In this document: positions 40,721 through 50,754 of the stretch, piece after piece | How the letters are laid out: the number at the start of each line of letters is the position of its first letter | How positions within the stretch are numbered: position 1 is the first letter of the stretch | Source: Stutzerimonas kunmingensis | GTDB lineage: Bacteria; Pseudomonadota; Gammaproteobacteria; Pseudomonadales; Pseudomonadaceae | Direction: 5' to 3' | Length of the DNA: 64,000 nucleotides | Assembly: GCF_014764705.1 (NCBI RefSeq) | Contig: NZ_JACXXG010000022.1 | Location: 1 to 64,000, forward strand | Notes under the pieces: generated by a model | What the model saw: the letters and a program-made list of their open reading frames with translations, nothing else | Told to the model about the DNA's origin: nothing | Database searches by the model: none | Position numbers and translations under genes: made by a program

Positions 40721-41656
40721 ATGGACCGTTTCGATGCGATGCAGGCCTTCGTTCGCGTAGTGGAAACCGGCAGCTTCACCAAGGCCGCCGAAACCCTTCG
40801 CATCAGCAAGACCAGCGTCACCCAGCAGGTCCAGCAACTCGAGGCGCGGCTTCGCGTCAGGCTGCTCAACCGCACCACGCGCAAGGTCAACGTTACCGCC
40901 GACGGTGCGGCCTATTACGAGCGCGCCCTGCGGCTGCTGGCCGATCTGGACGACGCCGAAACCAGCCTGTCCGCCGCCGCAGCAGTGCCCCGAGGACGCT
41001 TGCGCGTCGACGTCCCCAGCCCACTGGCGCGGATGATCCTGATTCCGGCATTGCCGGCCTTTTATGCGAAGTATCCGGACATCCAGCTGGACATGGGCGT
41101 CAGTGATCGGCGGGTGGATCTGATCGGGGAGAATGTGGACTGCGTGGTACGCGGTGGCGAGATCACCGACCAGTCACTTATCGCCCGCCATGTTGGCGAC
41201 CTACGCCTTGGCGTCTACGCGGCCCCTGGCTACCTCGAACGCGCCGGCGTGCCGACACACCCGAGCGAGCTGGAAAACAGCCACCACCGCGTTGTCGGCT
41301 TTCTCTGGGCGCGGACCGGCAAACCGACGGCGTACGTCATGCAGCGGCAGGGCGAGCAGGTTCAGGTACACGGCCGCTATGCGCTTGCCGTGGACGATGG
41401 CAACGCCTGCCTGGCTGCGGGGCTGGCCGGGCTGGGCATCATCTGGCTGCCGGAGTACATGGTCAGAACGCACCTGGCCAACGGCGAGCTGTTGCCACTG
41501 CTGCAAGACTGGCGGCTCGATGAAATGCCGCTGTACCTGGCGTTCCCACCGAATCGGCATGTCAGTGCCAAACTGCGCGTGTTCATCGATTGGGTCATCG
41601 AACTGATGGCGCAACATGCGCCCGTGCTCGACCGTCGACCGGTGGCAGACCGCTAG
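40721..41656 (+). CDS. LysR-family transcriptional regulator
   Basis: This 311-aa regulator has the N-terminal winged HTH (MDRFDAMQAFVRVVETGSFT, KAAETLRISKTSVTQQVQQL) and a C-terminal effector-binding domain. Position opposite the RidA gene suggests that it acts there, but the target and ligand are not known. Its stop TAG shares bases with the stop of the converging cobS: the palindrome CTAG at 41653-41656 serves both. Confidence 0.93.
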   Translation: MDRFDAMQAFVRVVETGSFTKAAETLRISKTSVTQQVQQLEARLRVRLLNRTTRKVNVTADGAAYYERALRLLADLDDAETSLSAAAAVPRGRLRVDVPSPLARMILIPALPAFYAKYPDIQLDMGVSDRRVDLIGENVDCVVRGGEITDQSLIARHVGDLRLGVYAAPGYLERAGVPTHPSELENSHHRVVGFLWARTGKPTAYVMQRQGEQVQVHGRYALAVDDGNACLAAGLAGLGIIWLPEYMVRTHLANGELLPLLQDWRLDEMPLYLAFPPNRHVSAKLRVFIDWVIELMAQHAPVLDRRPVADR

Positions 41657-42384
41657 AGCTGCAGCGCCAGCCCTACCAATACCGTGCACTCCACCAGCTC
41701 CAGCAGCGCGCCGGCGGTATCGCCGGTGGTGCCGCCAAGCCGGCGCAGCATGGCGCGACGCGCCAGCATAAACGTCACCGCAGCCAACGACAGAGCGATC
41801 AGCCCGCTGCTGCCGAACAGCAAACAACCGACCGCGACCAGCGCCAGTACGCCCCTCGCCTCGCCATGCGGCAGATTCGCTGCCAGCGCATGACCAAGGC
41901 CGTTGGGCCGCACATACGGCGTCAAGAGAAACAGCGCTGGCAGCGTTGCGCGACCGAGCACCGGCGCCAGCAACAGTGCGGAGTACTGTTGCGCCTGGAG
42001 CAACGCCAACAGCGCGCTGAACTTGAGCAACAGCAGAAGCACCAGAACCACCACTGCGACCGGGCCGCTACGCGGGTCCTTCATGATTTGCAGCGTTCGC
42101 TCGCGGTCGCCGAAGCCACCCAGCCAGGCGTCGGCGCTGTCGGCCAGGCCATCGAGGTGCAAGGCGCCGGTCAGCGCAACCCAGAGGGTGAGGAGCAAGG
42201 CCGCCTGTAACAGCGGTGGCGCTCCATCCAGCACAAACGCGGCGAGACAGAGCAACGCGCCGAGCAACAGACCGACCACCGGGTAATACAGCAATGAACG
42301 CCCCTGCTGCCCGGGCTCCGGCATTGCCGGCAAGCGGATCGGCAGGCTGGTGAGAAATTGCAGAGCGATCAATAGCGGCAGCAT
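41653..42384 (-). CDS. cobS: Adenosylcobinamide-GDP ribazoletransferase (cobalamin synthase)
   Basis: This 243-aa integral membrane enzyme joins adenosylcobinamide-GDP and alpha-ribazole(-phosphate), the last major step of B12 synthesis. The catalytic signature is ALHLDGLADSADAWLGGFGD plus LQIMKDPRSGPVAVV. ATG 42384 is preferred over TTG 42390 because AGGAC lies upstream. It is the last gene of the cob block (CobV in P. denitrificans naming). Confidence 0.94.
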   Translation of the reverse strand: MLPLLIALQFLTSLPIRLPAMPEPGQQGRSLLYYPVVGLLLGALLCLAAFVLDGAPPLLQAALLLTLWVALTGALHLDGLADSADAWLGGFGDRERTLQIMKDPRSGPVAVVVLVLLLLLKFSALLALLQAQQYSALLLAPVLGRATLPALFLLTPYVRPNGLGHALAANLPHGEARGVLALVAVGCLLFGSSGLIALSLAAVTFMLARRAMLRRLGGTTGDTAGALLELVECTVLVGLALQL

Positions 42385-42393
42385 CGGCAAGTC

Positions 42394-42972
42394 CTATACC
42401 TCGACGGCGGCCGGTTCGCCCGCCGGAGAAGCGTTGATCGGCAGCAACTCACCGTGGGCCACCACCACATCCAGCAGCCGCTCCCTTGGCAAGCCCCGCG
42501 CACGCGCCAGCAGCAGGCGCATCACGCCGGCATGACAGATGACCAACAGCCGCTGGCCGGCAAAGCGCTGCCCAAGGCAGTCGATGGCAGCCAGCACGCG
42601 CGCCTCGAACTGCGCCAGCGGCTCACCGCCAGGCGGCGTAAAACCATAGGGATCGGCCCAGAACAGGCCGAGCGCCTCGGCGCTGTGCTGCATCAGCTCG
42701 GCGGCGCTACGGCCTTCCCAGTCGCCAAAATGCAGCTCGCGCAGGTCCGGCTCCAGCTGCAGCGGCAGGCCGTGCTGTGCGGCCAGCTCCCGCGCGAAGG
42801 CGGCACAGCGTTGCAGCGGCGAGCTGACCAGCACGTCCCAGGGACCGGCGCCAGCAACCGCATCGCGCATCTGCTGCCAGCCACGCTCAGTCAGCGCATC
42901 GTCGAGGCTGCCGCGAAAGCCACCGCCCCGCTCGGTCTCGCCATGGCGCAGCAGATCGATGCTCGTGATCAT
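42394..42972 (-). CDS. cobC: Alpha-ribazole phosphatase
   Basis: A 192-aa histidine-phosphatase family enzyme that removes the phosphate from alpha-ribazole phosphate or adenosylcobalamin phosphate. The N-terminal catalytic motif is [14 protein letters not shown] (RHG), and the C-terminal His lies in [15 protein letters not shown]. The ATG overlaps the cobT stop. The name cobC is also used in P. denitrificans for a different gene. Confidence 0.9.
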   Translation of the reverse strand: MITSIDLLRHGETERGGGFRGSLDDALTERGWQQMRDAVAGAGPWDVLVSSPLQRCAAFARELAAQHGLPLQLEPDLRELHFGDWEGRSAAELMQHSAEALGLFWADPYGFTPPGGEPLAQFEARVLAAIDCLGQRFAGQRLLVICHAGVMRLLLARARGLPRERLLDVVVAHGELLPINASPAGEPAAVEV

Positions 42973-44018
42973 GCAGTTCGGTCCGAAATTTCGGCTTCGG
43001 CGAACGTCGCCATGTCGTTGTGCAGCGCGCAGGCCTGCTGCAACAACGGCACCGCCAGCGCCGCCCCGCTGCCTTCACCCAGGCGCAAGCCGAGATCGAG
43101 CAACGGCACGGCGCCAAGTGCTTCCAGCACCGCCAGATGGCCGGGCTCGGCAGAACGATGGGCGAAGATCAACCAAGTTCGACAGGCCGGGTTCAGCCGC
43201 ACCGCACAGAGCGCGGCAGCGCTGCAGATAAAGCCGTCCACCAGTACCGCAATGCCCAGCTGCGCGCAGCGCAGATAGGCACCCGCCAGCGCCGCGATCT
43301 CGAAACCACCCAGTCGGCGCAGGGCTTCAAGCGGCGTGACACAATGCTCGGCGTGCAGCCGAACCGCGTCCTGGATCACCTGAACCTTGTGTCGAACACC
43401 GGCCAGATCGAGCCCGGTGCCCGGCCCGACCAGCGTCAACGGCGAGCGCAGCAGCAGCACAGCAGCCAAGGCGCTGGCGCTGGTGGTGTTGCCGATGCCC
43501 ATTTCGCCACCGATGAACAGCTGGGCAGAGCCTTGCGCGGCACGCTGCGCGCTGTCGCGTCCGGCTGCCAGGGCCAGACGCATTTGCTCGTCACTCATCG
43601 CCGCTTCGCGAGCCAGGTTGGCCGTGCCGAGGCCGAGTCGCAAATGGCTCACGCCATCCAGTTGTAGCGGTTCCACCGTGCCCAGGTCGATCACCTCCAG
43701 CGGCGCGCCCAGGCGCTTCGACAACACGCTCAGTGCAGCCCCGCCGCCGACGAAATTGCGCAGCATCTGCCCGGTCACCGATTGCGGATAAGCCGAAACA
43801 CCCTCTTCCACCACGCCGTGATCGCCGGCGAACACGCTGACATGCAGGCGCTCGACCTGCGGCCGCTCGCTGCCCTGCATGGCTGCCAGTGACACCGCCA
43901 GGGCTTCGAGCTGGCCGAGCGCACCACGTGGCTTGGTCAACTGGTCCTGGCGTGCCAATGCCTGGGCGCGCACGGATTCATCCAGCATGTGGCATGGCTC
44001 GTTCCACCAATCGTGCAT
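42969..44018 (-). CDS. cobT: Nicotinate-nucleotide-dimethylbenzimidazole phosphoribosyltransferase
   Basis: This 349-aa enzyme activates the lower ligand by making alpha-ribazole phosphate from dimethylbenzimidazole. The signature is [20 protein letters not shown] and [17 protein letters not shown], with [20 protein letters not shown] near the C-terminus (catalytic Glu region). ATG 44018 has AAGGAAG upstream. It receives DMB from bluB in the same block (CobU in P. denitrificans naming). Confidence 0.95.
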   Translation of the reverse strand: MHDWWNEPCHMLDESVRAQALARQDQLTKPRGALGQLEALAVSLAAMQGSERPQVERLHVSVFAGDHGVVEEGVSAYPQSVTGQMLRNFVGGGAALSVLSKRLGAPLEVIDLGTVEPLQLDGVSHLRLGLGTANLAREAAMSDEQMRLALAAGRDSAQRAAQGSAQLFIGGEMGIGNTTSASALAAVLLLRSPLTLVGPGTGLDLAGVRHKVQVIQDAVRLHAEHCVTPLEALRRLGGFEIAALAGAYLRCAQLGIAVLVDGFICSAAALCAVRLNPACRTWLIFAHRSAEPGHLAVLEALGAVPLLDLGLRLGEGSGAALAVPLLQQACALHNDMATFAEAEISDRTA

Positions 44019-44031
44019 CAATGCGCTTCCT

Positions 44032-44550
44032 TCAATGTGCGTCCTTCAATGTCATGGGCAGCCCGGCGACCATAAAGGTCACCCGCTGCGCCCGTTCCGC
44101 CACGGCCTGGTGCAACCAGCCGGCCTCGTCCACATAGCGACGGGTCAGCTCGCCCAGCGGCACCACGCCGAGGCCGGTCTCGTTGCTGACCAGCAGGTTC
44201 CGCCCCGGCAACCCGTCCAGGCATTCGAGCAGGGCATCACGTTCCTCGGCGAGGCGCGCCGCGTCGTCCAGCATCAGCAGGTTGGTGAGCCAGAGGGTCA
44301 GGCAGTCGACCAGCAGGCAGCGCTCTGCGGCAGCCTGCGCGCGCAGCACCCGTGCCAGTTGCAGGGGTTCTTCGACCAGTGTCCAGTGCGCCGGGCGCCG
44401 CTCACGGTGATGGGCGATGCGCTCGGTCATCTCGCCGTCCAGCGGCTGGCTGGTGGCGATATAGGTAACCGCCAGGCCGCTATCGGCAGCCAGACGCTCG
44501 GCGAAGCGGCTCTTGCCCGAGCGGGCGCCGCCAAGAATCAGTTCCAGCAT
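44032..44550 (-). CDS. cobU: Adenosylcobinamide kinase / adenosylcobinamide-phosphate guanylyltransferase
   Basis: A 172-aa bifunctional enzyme that phosphorylates adenosylcobinamide and then adds GMP. The P-loop is [18 protein letters not shown]; the second motif [20 protein letters not shown] contains the guanylylated His in the family; [20 protein letters not shown] completes the signature. It lies 2 nt after cobQ. Called cobP in P. denitrificans nomenclature. Confidence 0.95.
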   Translation of the reverse strand: MLELILGGARSGKSRFAERLAADSGLAVTYIATSQPLDGEMTERIAHHRERRPAHWTLVEEPLQLARVLRAQAAAERCLLVDCLTLWLTNLLMLDDAARLAEERDALLECLDGLPGRNLLVSNETGLGVVPLGELTRRYVDEAGWLHQAVAERAQRVTFMVAGLPMTLKDAH

Positions 44551-44552
44551 GC

Positions 44553-46010
44553 TCAGTCTTCCAGCCCGCAGAGCGCGCGCAGCCGCGCGGTATCCAGTTG
44601 TGTCTCGACCAGGTCGGCGAGGCGCTCGATGTCGCGCTCGCGCAAACCGTGGTAATCGACGGTTTGCACCGCCTCGAGGCCCGCCCAGCGCAGCAGCGCG
44701 GCACAGGCCTCGGGCCCTTCAAACAGGCCGTGCAGATAGGTGCCGAGCACCTGCTCGTCGGCGCTGATGGCGCCATCGCAGCGGCCATCATCGAGCTGCA
44801 CCGCTGGCTGCTCCAGGGCCGGGCCGCTGCTGACGCCGGCATGAATCTCGTAGCCGCTGACCGGCACGCCGCCCGGCAGCAACCGGCCGGCGACGTTACG
44901 CAGCTGCTTGTCTGCCTCAAGAACCGTGTCGATATCCAGCAGCCCGAGCGCCTCGCTCTCCCCCGCCGGACCTTCCAGCCCGAGCGGATCAGCAATGCGC
45001 GCGCCGAGCATCTGCAGGCCGCCACAGATGCCCAGCAATTTGCCGCCGTAGCGCAGGTGCTTCTGGATTGCTGCTTCCCAGCCGTTGGCGCGCAGCCAGG
45101 TGAGGTCGGCGCGCACGCTTTTCGAGCCGGGCAGGATGATCAGATCGGCAGGCGGCACCGGCTGCCCGGGACCGACGAACTGCAGGTCGACCTGCGGGTG
45201 CAGGCGCAGCGGGTCGAAGTCGGTGTGGTTGCTGATGCGCGGCAGCACCGGCACCACCACCTTCAGCGCGTCGCCTGCCTTGCCGGACTGGCGCACGTCG
45301 ATGGCATCCTCCGCTTCCAGATGGAAATCCATCAGGTATGGCAGCACGCCCAGTACCGGCTTGCCGGTGCGTTGCTCCAGCCAGTCGAGACCGGGCTGCA
45401 ACAGCGCAATGTCGCCACGAAAACGGTTGATGACGAAGCCCTGAACCCGCGCCTGCTCGCTTTCCGAGAGCAACGCCAAGGTGCCGACCAGATGGGCGAA
45501 CACCCCCCCCTTGTCGATATCGGCAATCAGGATCACCGGGCAGTCCACCGCCTCGGCGAAGCCCATGTTGGCGATATCGCCGGCGCGCAGATTGATCTCC
45601 GCGGGCGAACCGGCGCCCTCGACCATCACCACGCGATAAGCCGCGGACAGCCGCTGGTGCGAGTCGAGCACCGCCTGCATCGCCACGCGTTTGTAGTCGT
45701 GGTAGGCAGTGGCATCCATGCTGGTCACCGCGCGGCCGTGGATGATCACCTGGGCACCGATGTCGCTGTTTGGCTTCAAGAGCACCGGGTTCATGTCGGT
45801 GTGCGGCGCGAGGTTCGCCGCCTGCGCCTGCACCGCCTGAGCCCTGCCGATTTCGCCGCCATCTGCAGTCACCGCGCTGTTGAGCGCCATGTTCTGCGGC
45901 TTGAACGGCACGACGGCAACCCCCTGGCGTGCCAACCAGCGGCACAGCGCCGTCACCAGCGTGCTCTTGCCGGCGTCCGAGGTGGTGCCCTGCACCATCA
46001 GCGTGGTCAT
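44553..46010 (-). CDS. cobQ: Cobyric acid synthase
   Basis: This 485-aa amidase converts adenosylcobyrinic acid a,c-diamide to adenosylcobyric acid (four amidations). The N-terminal P-loop-like fold starts [20 protein letters not shown], followed by [20 protein letters not shown]. The C-terminal class I glutamine amidotransferase domain has the nucleophile in [10 protein letters not shown], and a late His in [13 protein letters not shown] overlaps the cobD stop by 4 nt. Confidence 0.96.
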   Translation of the reverse strand: MTTLMVQGTTSDAGKSTLVTALCRWLARQGVAVVPFKPQNMALNSAVTADGGEIGRAQAVQAQAANLAPHTDMNPVLLKPNSDIGAQVIIHGRAVTSMDATAYHDYKRVAMQAVLDSHQRLSAAYRVVMVEGAGSPAEINLRAGDIANMGFAEAVDCPVILIADIDKGGVFAHLVGTLALLSESEQARVQGFVINRFRGDIALLQPGLDWLEQRTGKPVLGVLPYLMDFHLEAEDAIDVRQSGKAGDALKVVVPVLPRISNHTDFDPLRLHPQVDLQFVGPGQPVPPADLIILPGSKSVRADLTWLRANGWEAAIQKHLRYGGKLLGICGGLQMLGARIADPLGLEGPAGESEALGLLDIDTVLEADKQLRNVAGRLLPGGVPVSGYEIHAGVSSGPALEQPAVQLDDGRCDGAISADEQVLGTYLHGLFEGPEACAALLRWAGLEAVQTVDYHGLRERDIERLADLVETQLDTARLRALCGLED

Positions 46011-46996
46011 GGATGTTGCTCCCTGAAGGATTGCAGCGCCTGATCCAGGCGCGCCCAGCCAACATCCGTCGGTAGGCCGAAGCGAACGCTGGAAGGCTGC
46101 GCGAAAAGACGGGTGAGAATGCCGTGACGGGCAAGAAAGTCATGCAAGAGCGCGGCGTCGGCGCTGACCCACCACTGGAACAGTGCGCAGCCGCCCAACG
46201 GCGCAAAGCCATGGCGGCGTAGCAGGTCGGTCAGACGCTGGCCGTCGCAGTGCAGGCATTCGCGCTGGCGCTGCTGAGCAGACTGATCAGCCAGCAGCAC
46301 TGCGCCCAGCTGCCGCGTCGGGCCATTCACTGTCCAGGGGCCGAGCAGCCTGGCGAGCGAACGCAGCAGGCCAGTGTGGGCAAGTACGAAACCCAGTCTC
46401 GCGCCGGCCAGGCCGAAGAACTTGCCGAACGAGCGCAGCACGACCAGCCCCGGCAGGTGGCTGTAGGCGGCCAGGCTGTGCTCGGGCGTGCAGTCCATGA
46501 ACGCCTCGTCCACCACCAGCCAGCCGCCGTAGGCCGCCAGCTCGCTGCGCCATTCCAGCAGACGCTGCGGCGCGATCATCTGGCCGGTGGGATTGTTCGG
46601 GTTGACCACCACCAGCACGTCGAGCTGATCCAGCGCACGCGGCACGCTGGCCTCGCAGAGTTCGACGACCCGATGGCCGAGGCGGCGCCAGGCCTCGGCG
46701 TGCTCGGCATAACAGGGCGATACGATGCCGATCCGCGCCGACCCGCGCAGGCGCGGCAGGGCCTGGATGGCACTCTGCGAACCGGCCACTGGCAACACCG
46801 CGCGCGCACCGTAGTACTGCCGGGCCGCTACTTCCAGGCCATCTTCAGGCTCTGGCAGACGTGTCCAGGCGCAGCTGGAAATGCTCGGCAACGGCGGGTG
46901 ATAAGGGGCGATGCCAGTGGACAGGTCGAGCCAATCCGAAAGCGGAATGCCGTAGCGCTGTGCGGCTGCGCGCAAACGTCCACCGTGCTCAAGCAT
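46007..46996 (-). CDS. cobD: Threonine-phosphate decarboxylase
   Basis: This 329-aa PLP enzyme makes (R)-1-amino-2-propanol O-phosphate, the arm linking corrin and nucleotide loop. It starts [20 protein letters not shown], has [12 protein letters not shown], and the PLP lysine in [18 protein letters not shown]. The ATG at 46996 lies inside the end of cbiB (8-nt overlap); the alternative TTG at 47011 is less likely. Called cobC in P. denitrificans and in some Pseudomonas annotations. Confidence 0.92.
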   Translation of the reverse strand: MLEHGGRLRAAAQRYGIPLSDWLDLSTGIAPYHPPLPSISSCAWTRLPEPEDGLEVAARQYYGARAVLPVAGSQSAIQALPRLRGSARIGIVSPCYAEHAEAWRRLGHRVVELCEASVPRALDQLDVLVVVNPNNPTGQMIAPQRLLEWRSELAAYGGWLVVDEAFMDCTPEHSLAAYSHLPGLVVLRSFGKFFGLAGARLGFVLAHTGLLRSLARLLGPWTVNGPTRQLGAVLLADQSAQQRQRECLHCDGQRLTDLLRRHGFAPLGGCALFQWWVSADAALLHDFLARHGILTRLFAQPSSVRFGLPTDVGWARLDQALQSFREQHP

Positions 46997-47900
46997 AGAG
47001 CCAGCCACCAAACAGCAGTGTCAGCAGCCAGACGCCGACGCCACCCCAGACCAGGTCCAGCGCATGTTCGATATGCCGCGCCTGCGGCGCCTTGCCACGA
47101 CCCAGCTCGGGCCGCGCATGCACTTCACCGTGATAAATGGCGGCGCCACCCAACACCACACCCAACGCTCCAGCTCCGGAGGCCATGACCGGACCGGCGT
47201 TGGGGCTGTCCCACAGTGGCCCCTGGGTGCGCCAGCAACGCAGCGCGCGGCGGGTTCGCCCGAGCAATGCATAGGTCAGCGCGACCAGCCGTGCCGGCAG
47301 GTAGTTGAGCACGTCGTCGATGCGCGCCGCGGCCCAGCCGAAGCGCTCGAAGCGCGCATTGCGATAGCCCCACATGGCGTCCAGCGTATTGCTCAGGCGA
47401 TACAGCACCACACCCGGCACGCCCGCGACGATGAACCAGAACAGCGCGGCGAACACCGCATCGCTGCCGTTCTCCAGCACCGACTCGGTGGCCGCACGGG
47501 CCACGCCCTCCTCGTCCAGCTGCGTGGTGTCGCGGCTGACGATCCAGCCGACACGGCGGCGTGCCTCCGGCAGGTCATGCCGCCACAGCGCCTGCGCCAC
47601 CGGCAGTGCATGCTCGCCCAGACTGCGCAGGCCCAGGGCCAGATAGAGCAGAACGATCTCCACCAGCCAGCCGACGGTCGGTAACAGGCTGAGCAGCCAG
47701 GCCAGCAAGGTCAGCGGTAGCACCGCCAGGCACCAGGCGGTCACCCCGTGGCTGCGCCAGCCGCGCGCCGCAGACCCGTTGAAATGCTGCTCCAGGCGAT
47801 CGGCCAGGCGACCGAAGGCTACCAGTGGATGCGCCCGCTTCGGCTCGCCGAGCAACGCATCCAGCAGCAGCGCCGCGCTAACGGTGAGGAACAGACTCAC
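46989..47900 (-). CDS. cbiB: Adenosylcobinamide-phosphate synthase
   Basis: A 303-aa membrane protein that attaches aminopropanol phosphate to cobyric acid. Starts at GTG 47900 ([20 protein letters not shown]), with motifs [20 protein letters not shown] and [19 protein letters not shown]. About four to five hydrophobic spans. The start overlaps the stop of the BtuF-like gene (GTGA). An open frame extending to 48257 is antisense-like noise within the BtuF gene in another frame. Confidence 0.93.
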   Translation of the reverse strand: MSLFLTVSAALLLDALLGEPKRAHPLVAFGRLADRLEQHFNGSAARGWRSHGVTAWCLAVLPLTLLAWLLSLLPTVGWLVEIVLLYLALGLRSLGEHALPVAQALWRHDLPEARRRVGWIVSRDTTQLDEEGVARAATESVLENGSDAVFAALFWFIVAGVPGVVLYRLSNTLDAMWGYRNARFERFGWAAARIDDVLNYLPARLVALTYALLGRTRRALRCWRTQGPLWDSPNAGPVMASGAGALGVVLGGAAIYHGEVHARPELGRGKAPQARHIEHALDLVWGGVGVWLLTLLFGGWLYA

Positions 47901-48697
47901 TCGGCCCTCTGCGCGCAGGCACTGATCAGCGCATGCAGCTGGCGTACGCCGTCGGTCAGCACCGCCGGGCCGGGGTTGAGAATGTCCGGCGACTTGATCT
48001 CGTGCAGCTGGCCCGTGCGCACCGCCGGAATCGCCTGCCAGCCAGGCCGTGCAGCCACCTGTTCCGGGCGAAAACGGCGGCCGCACCAGGAGCCGACGAT
48101 CAGCTCCGGCGCGCGGCGCACCACTTCCTGCGGGTCCTCGATGATGCGTTGCTTGGCACGTTTGAACGCCGCCAGCTCGGCGAAGCAGTCCTCGCCACCG
48201 GCCAGTTCGATCAGCTCGCTGACCCAGGCGATGCCGGAAATCAGCGGCTCGTTCCATTCCTCGAAGTACACCCGCGGCCGGCGCGGCAAGGCAGCGGCGC
48301 TGGCGCGGATGACGCCCAGCCCCGCCTGCAGCTCACCGATCAGCGCCTGCGCGCGCTCGCCAGCGTGCACCAGCGCACCGAGCGTCTCGACCATGCGCAG
48401 AATGCCGGCGATATCGCGCTGGTTGAACAGGTGCACCTCCAGTCCTTCGCGTGCCAGCTCGCCGAGCATGTCGCCCTGGAGGTCGCTGTAGCCGAGCACC
48501 AGGTCCGGCTCGAGGGCAAGAATCTGCTCATGCTTGACGCTGGTGAAGCCGCTGACCTTGGGCTTCTCCTTGCGCGCCTGCGGCGGGCGCACGGTGAAGC
48601 CGGAAATGCCGACGATGCGCGCCTGCTCGCCCAGCAAATAGAGCGTTTCACAGGTTTCGGTGGACAGGCAGACGATACGCTGCGGCCCCTTGCTCAT
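47897..48697 (-). CDS. BtuF-like cobalamin-binding protein without a signal peptide
   Basis: This 266-aa protein has the BtuF/FhuD-type binding fold: [40 protein letters not shown] and [20 protein letters not shown]. It lacks any N-terminal hydrophobic stretch or lipobox: the start is [12 protein letters not shown]. No btuC or btuD lies nearby. It may work in the cytoplasm, or the true start may have been mis-set; but the ATG overlaps the bluB stop by 4 nt, so coupling supports it. Confidence 0.85.
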   Translation of the reverse strand: MSKGPQRIVCLSTETCETLYLLGEQARIVGISGFTVRPPQARKEKPKVSGFTSVKHEQILALEPDLVLGYSDLQGDMLGELAREGLEVHLFNQRDIAGILRMVETLGALVHAGERAQALIGELQAGLGVIRASAAALPRRPRVYFEEWNEPLISGIAWVSELIELAGGEDCFAELAAFKRAKQRIIEDPQEVVRRAPELIVGSWCGRRFRPEQVAARPGWQAIPAVRTGQLHEIKSPDILNPGPAVLTDGVRQLHALISACAQRAE

Positions 48698-49341
48698 GTC
48701 ACCTCCCAGGCATTCTCAAAAACCAGTTCGTGCAGCGGCCGAGGCGTGGTCCAGCCTTCCAGTGCCAGCATCGGAGCCGGGTAGAACTCATACACTGGCC
48801 CGAGGCAGAGGATCGCCACCGGTTTGGCGCCATCCGGCATGCCGAGCAAGGTGGCCAGCGCATCGGGATCGAACAGTGACACCCAGCCCATCCCCAGACC
48901 TTCCGCCCGCGCCGCGAGCCAGAGGTTCTGGATCGCGCAGGCCAGCGAGGCGAGGTCCATCTCCGGCAGCGTGCGGCGGCCGAAGATGTGCTGCTCGCGG
49001 CCATCCATCAGCGCGGCAACCAGCAGCTCGGCGCAATCCTCGATGCCTTCGACCTTGAGCCGCATGAAGTCGGCGGAACGCTCGCCGAGCGCCTCGGCCG
49101 TGCGCTGGCGCTCCTCGCCGACCAGATCGGCGATGGCCGTGCGCAACTCGGGGCGGGTGATGCGGATAAAGCGCCACGGCTGCATCAGGCCGACGCTGGG
49201 TGCCTGATGCGCGGCGTTGAGCAGCCTCGACAGCAGCTCCGGTGCCACCTCGCCGCCGGCGAAATGGCGCATGTCGCGACGCTCGCCGATGGCGCGATAG
49301 ACCGCTGCGCGCTCCTGCGGGCTGAAGGCATGCGCGCTCAT
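48694..49341 (-). CDS. bluB: 5,6-dimethylbenzimidazole synthase
   Basis: This 215-aa nitroreductase-fold enzyme cuts reduced flavin to make DMB, the lower ligand of B12. It has AIGERRDMRHFAGGEVAPEL, the FMN/dioxygen-site region HQAPSVGLMQPWRFIRI, and WVSLFDPDALATLLGMPDGA. ATG 49341 overlaps the cobB stop by 4 nt. A longer open frame to 49671 is within cobB and is rejected. Its presence implies that the cell can make its own DMB aerobically. Confidence 0.93.
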   Translation of the reverse strand: MSAHAFSPQERAAVYRAIGERRDMRHFAGGEVAPELLSRLLNAAHQAPSVGLMQPWRFIRITRPELRTAIADLVGEERQRTAEALGERSADFMRLKVEGIEDCAELLVAALMDGREQHIFGRRTLPEMDLASLACAIQNLWLAARAEGLGMGWVSLFDPDALATLLGMPDGAKPVAILCLGPVYEFYPAPMLALEGWTTPRPLHELVFENAWEVT

Positions 49342-50630
49342 GGCCGGAACAGCGCCGCAGCGGCTGCCGGATCGGACGGCAGGTACAGGTGGATATAGGA
49401 CGCCGTCAGCCGCCCCCGGCGATAGACCGCTTCGGCGGTGCGCTTGTAGTTCGGGCATTCGCCGCGAGCCAGCGGCTCGAGTGGCGACTCCAGCGCGGAA
49501 TGGTGGAAGGTGTGCCCGCGCAGCCGCCCTTCCGGCAGCTCCACTTCCTGCAGCGCCAGCGCAGTCAGGCGCTTGTGCATGCGCGCCTCGCCGGGCAGCA
49601 GGCCGAGCATCTGCGCGCGCTCGTCGCCACGGTCGGTCAGCCCGTCGAGCAGGTAGAGCATGCCGCCGCACTCGGCGAGGATCGGCTTGCCCGCCTCATG
49701 ATGTGCGCGGATAGCGTCGGCCATGGCACGGTTGCGCGACAGGCCGCGCAGGTGCAGCTCGGGATAGCCTCCGGGCAGGTACAGGCTGTCCACGGCCGGC
49801 AAGCGGGCGAAGCGCAGCGGCGAGAAAAACAGCAACTCGGCGCCCAACGCCTGCAGCAAGTCGAGATTGGCCTGGTAGAGAAAGGCAAAGGCCGCATCGC
49901 GTGCAACGCCGATGCGCACACCCGCCAGCAGCGGTTCGAGCGGCGCACTGGCCGGCGCGGCGAAAGTGACCGGGGCAGGCAACTCGGTGTCCGCACTGAG
50001 TGCCAGGGCATCTGCCGCGGCATCCAGACGGGCGTCCAGATCAGCCAGCTCCTCGGCCTGCACCAGCCCCAGGTGCCGGCTTGGCAGTTCCACCTCGACA
50101 CTGCGCGGCAAGGCGCCGTACCAGCGGATCGACTCCGGCAGGCTGTCGCGCAGAATCTCGCCATGCCGGGCGCTGCCGACCCGATTGGCCAGCACGCCAT
50201 CGAACGGCAGGTCCGGCTGGAAGCTGCTCAGCCCGTGCGCCATGGCGCCGAAGGTCTGCGCCATGGCCGAGCCATCGATGACCGCCAGCACCGGCACGCC
50301 GAAGCGCCGCGCCAGATCAGCCGCCGAGGGCGAACCATCGAACAGGCCCATCACCCCTTCGATCAGGATCAGGTCGGCCTCGCCCGCCGCTTCCCAGAGC
50401 AGGCGCCGCGACTCCTCTTCGCCGACCATCCACAGATCGAGCTGATAGACCGGCTTGCCGCTGGCACGGGCGAGGATCATCGGGTCGAGGAAGTCCGGCC
50501 CGCATTTGAACACCCGCACGCGCTTACCCTGCCGCGCATGCAGCCGCGCCAGAGCGGCAGTGACGGTGGTCTTGCCCTGGCCGGAAGCAGGTGCGGCGAT
50601 CAACAGCGCCGGGCAGTTTCTACTGGTCAT
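49338..50630 (-). CDS. cobB: Cobyrinate a,c-diamide synthase
   Basis: A 430-aa amidase acting on carboxylates a and c of (hydrogeno)cobyrinate. It has an N-terminal P-loop fold (LLIAAPASGQGKTTVTAALA, VFKCGPDFLDPMILARASGK) and a C-terminal glutamine amidotransferase domain with the nucleophile Cys in ILAECGGMLYLLDGLTD. Late HTFHHSALESPLEP carries the catalytic His. First gene of the part of the cob block that follows the palindromic element. Confidence 0.94.
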   Translation of the reverse strand: MTSRNCPALLIAAPASGQGKTTVTAALARLHARQGKRVRVFKCGPDFLDPMILARASGKPVYQLDLWMVGEEESRRLLWEAAGEADLILIEGVMGLFDGSPSAADLARRFGVPVLAVIDGSAMAQTFGAMAHGLSSFQPDLPFDGVLANRVGSARHGEILRDSLPESIRWYGALPRSVEVELPSRHLGLVQAEELADLDARLDAAADALALSADTELPAPVTFAAPASAPLEPLLAGVRIGVARDAAFAFLYQANLDLLQALGAELLFFSPLRFARLPAVDSLYLPGGYPELHLRGLSRNRAMADAIRAHHEAGKPILAECGGMLYLLDGLTDRGDERAQMLGLLPGEARMHKRLTALALQEVELPEGRLRGHTFHHSALESPLEPLARGECPNYKRTAEAVYRRGRLTASYIHLYLPSDPAAAAALFRP

Positions 50631-50650
50631 CGCGGTCTCTCATCAGCATC

Positions 50651-50723
50651 GTAGGTTGGATGACGCTTCACCCATCCACCGACCACGCCGATGGTGGATG
50701 AAACAGACGTCATCCACCCTATG
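50651..50723. repeat. 73-bp palindromic element between cobB and cobO
   Basis: Nested inverted repeats: outer arms gtaggttggatgacg and cgtcatccaccctatg pair with two mismatches; inner arms ttcacccatccaccg and ccgatggtggatgaa also pair. The whole folds into a long hairpin on either strand. It fills most of the 124-nt gap between cobB and cobO and resembles dispersed REP-type repeats of P. stutzeri-like genomes. No second copy was seen in this window. Confidence 0.75.
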
Positions 50724-50754
50724 CAACGGTCCGTGAATGTCTTGAGCGCTGGCA

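Noticed and set aside
44598..46043. 481-aa plus-strand open frame
   Set aside because: Antisense to cobQ; composition (Gln/His/Arg-rich) is the usual signature of reading the wrong strand.
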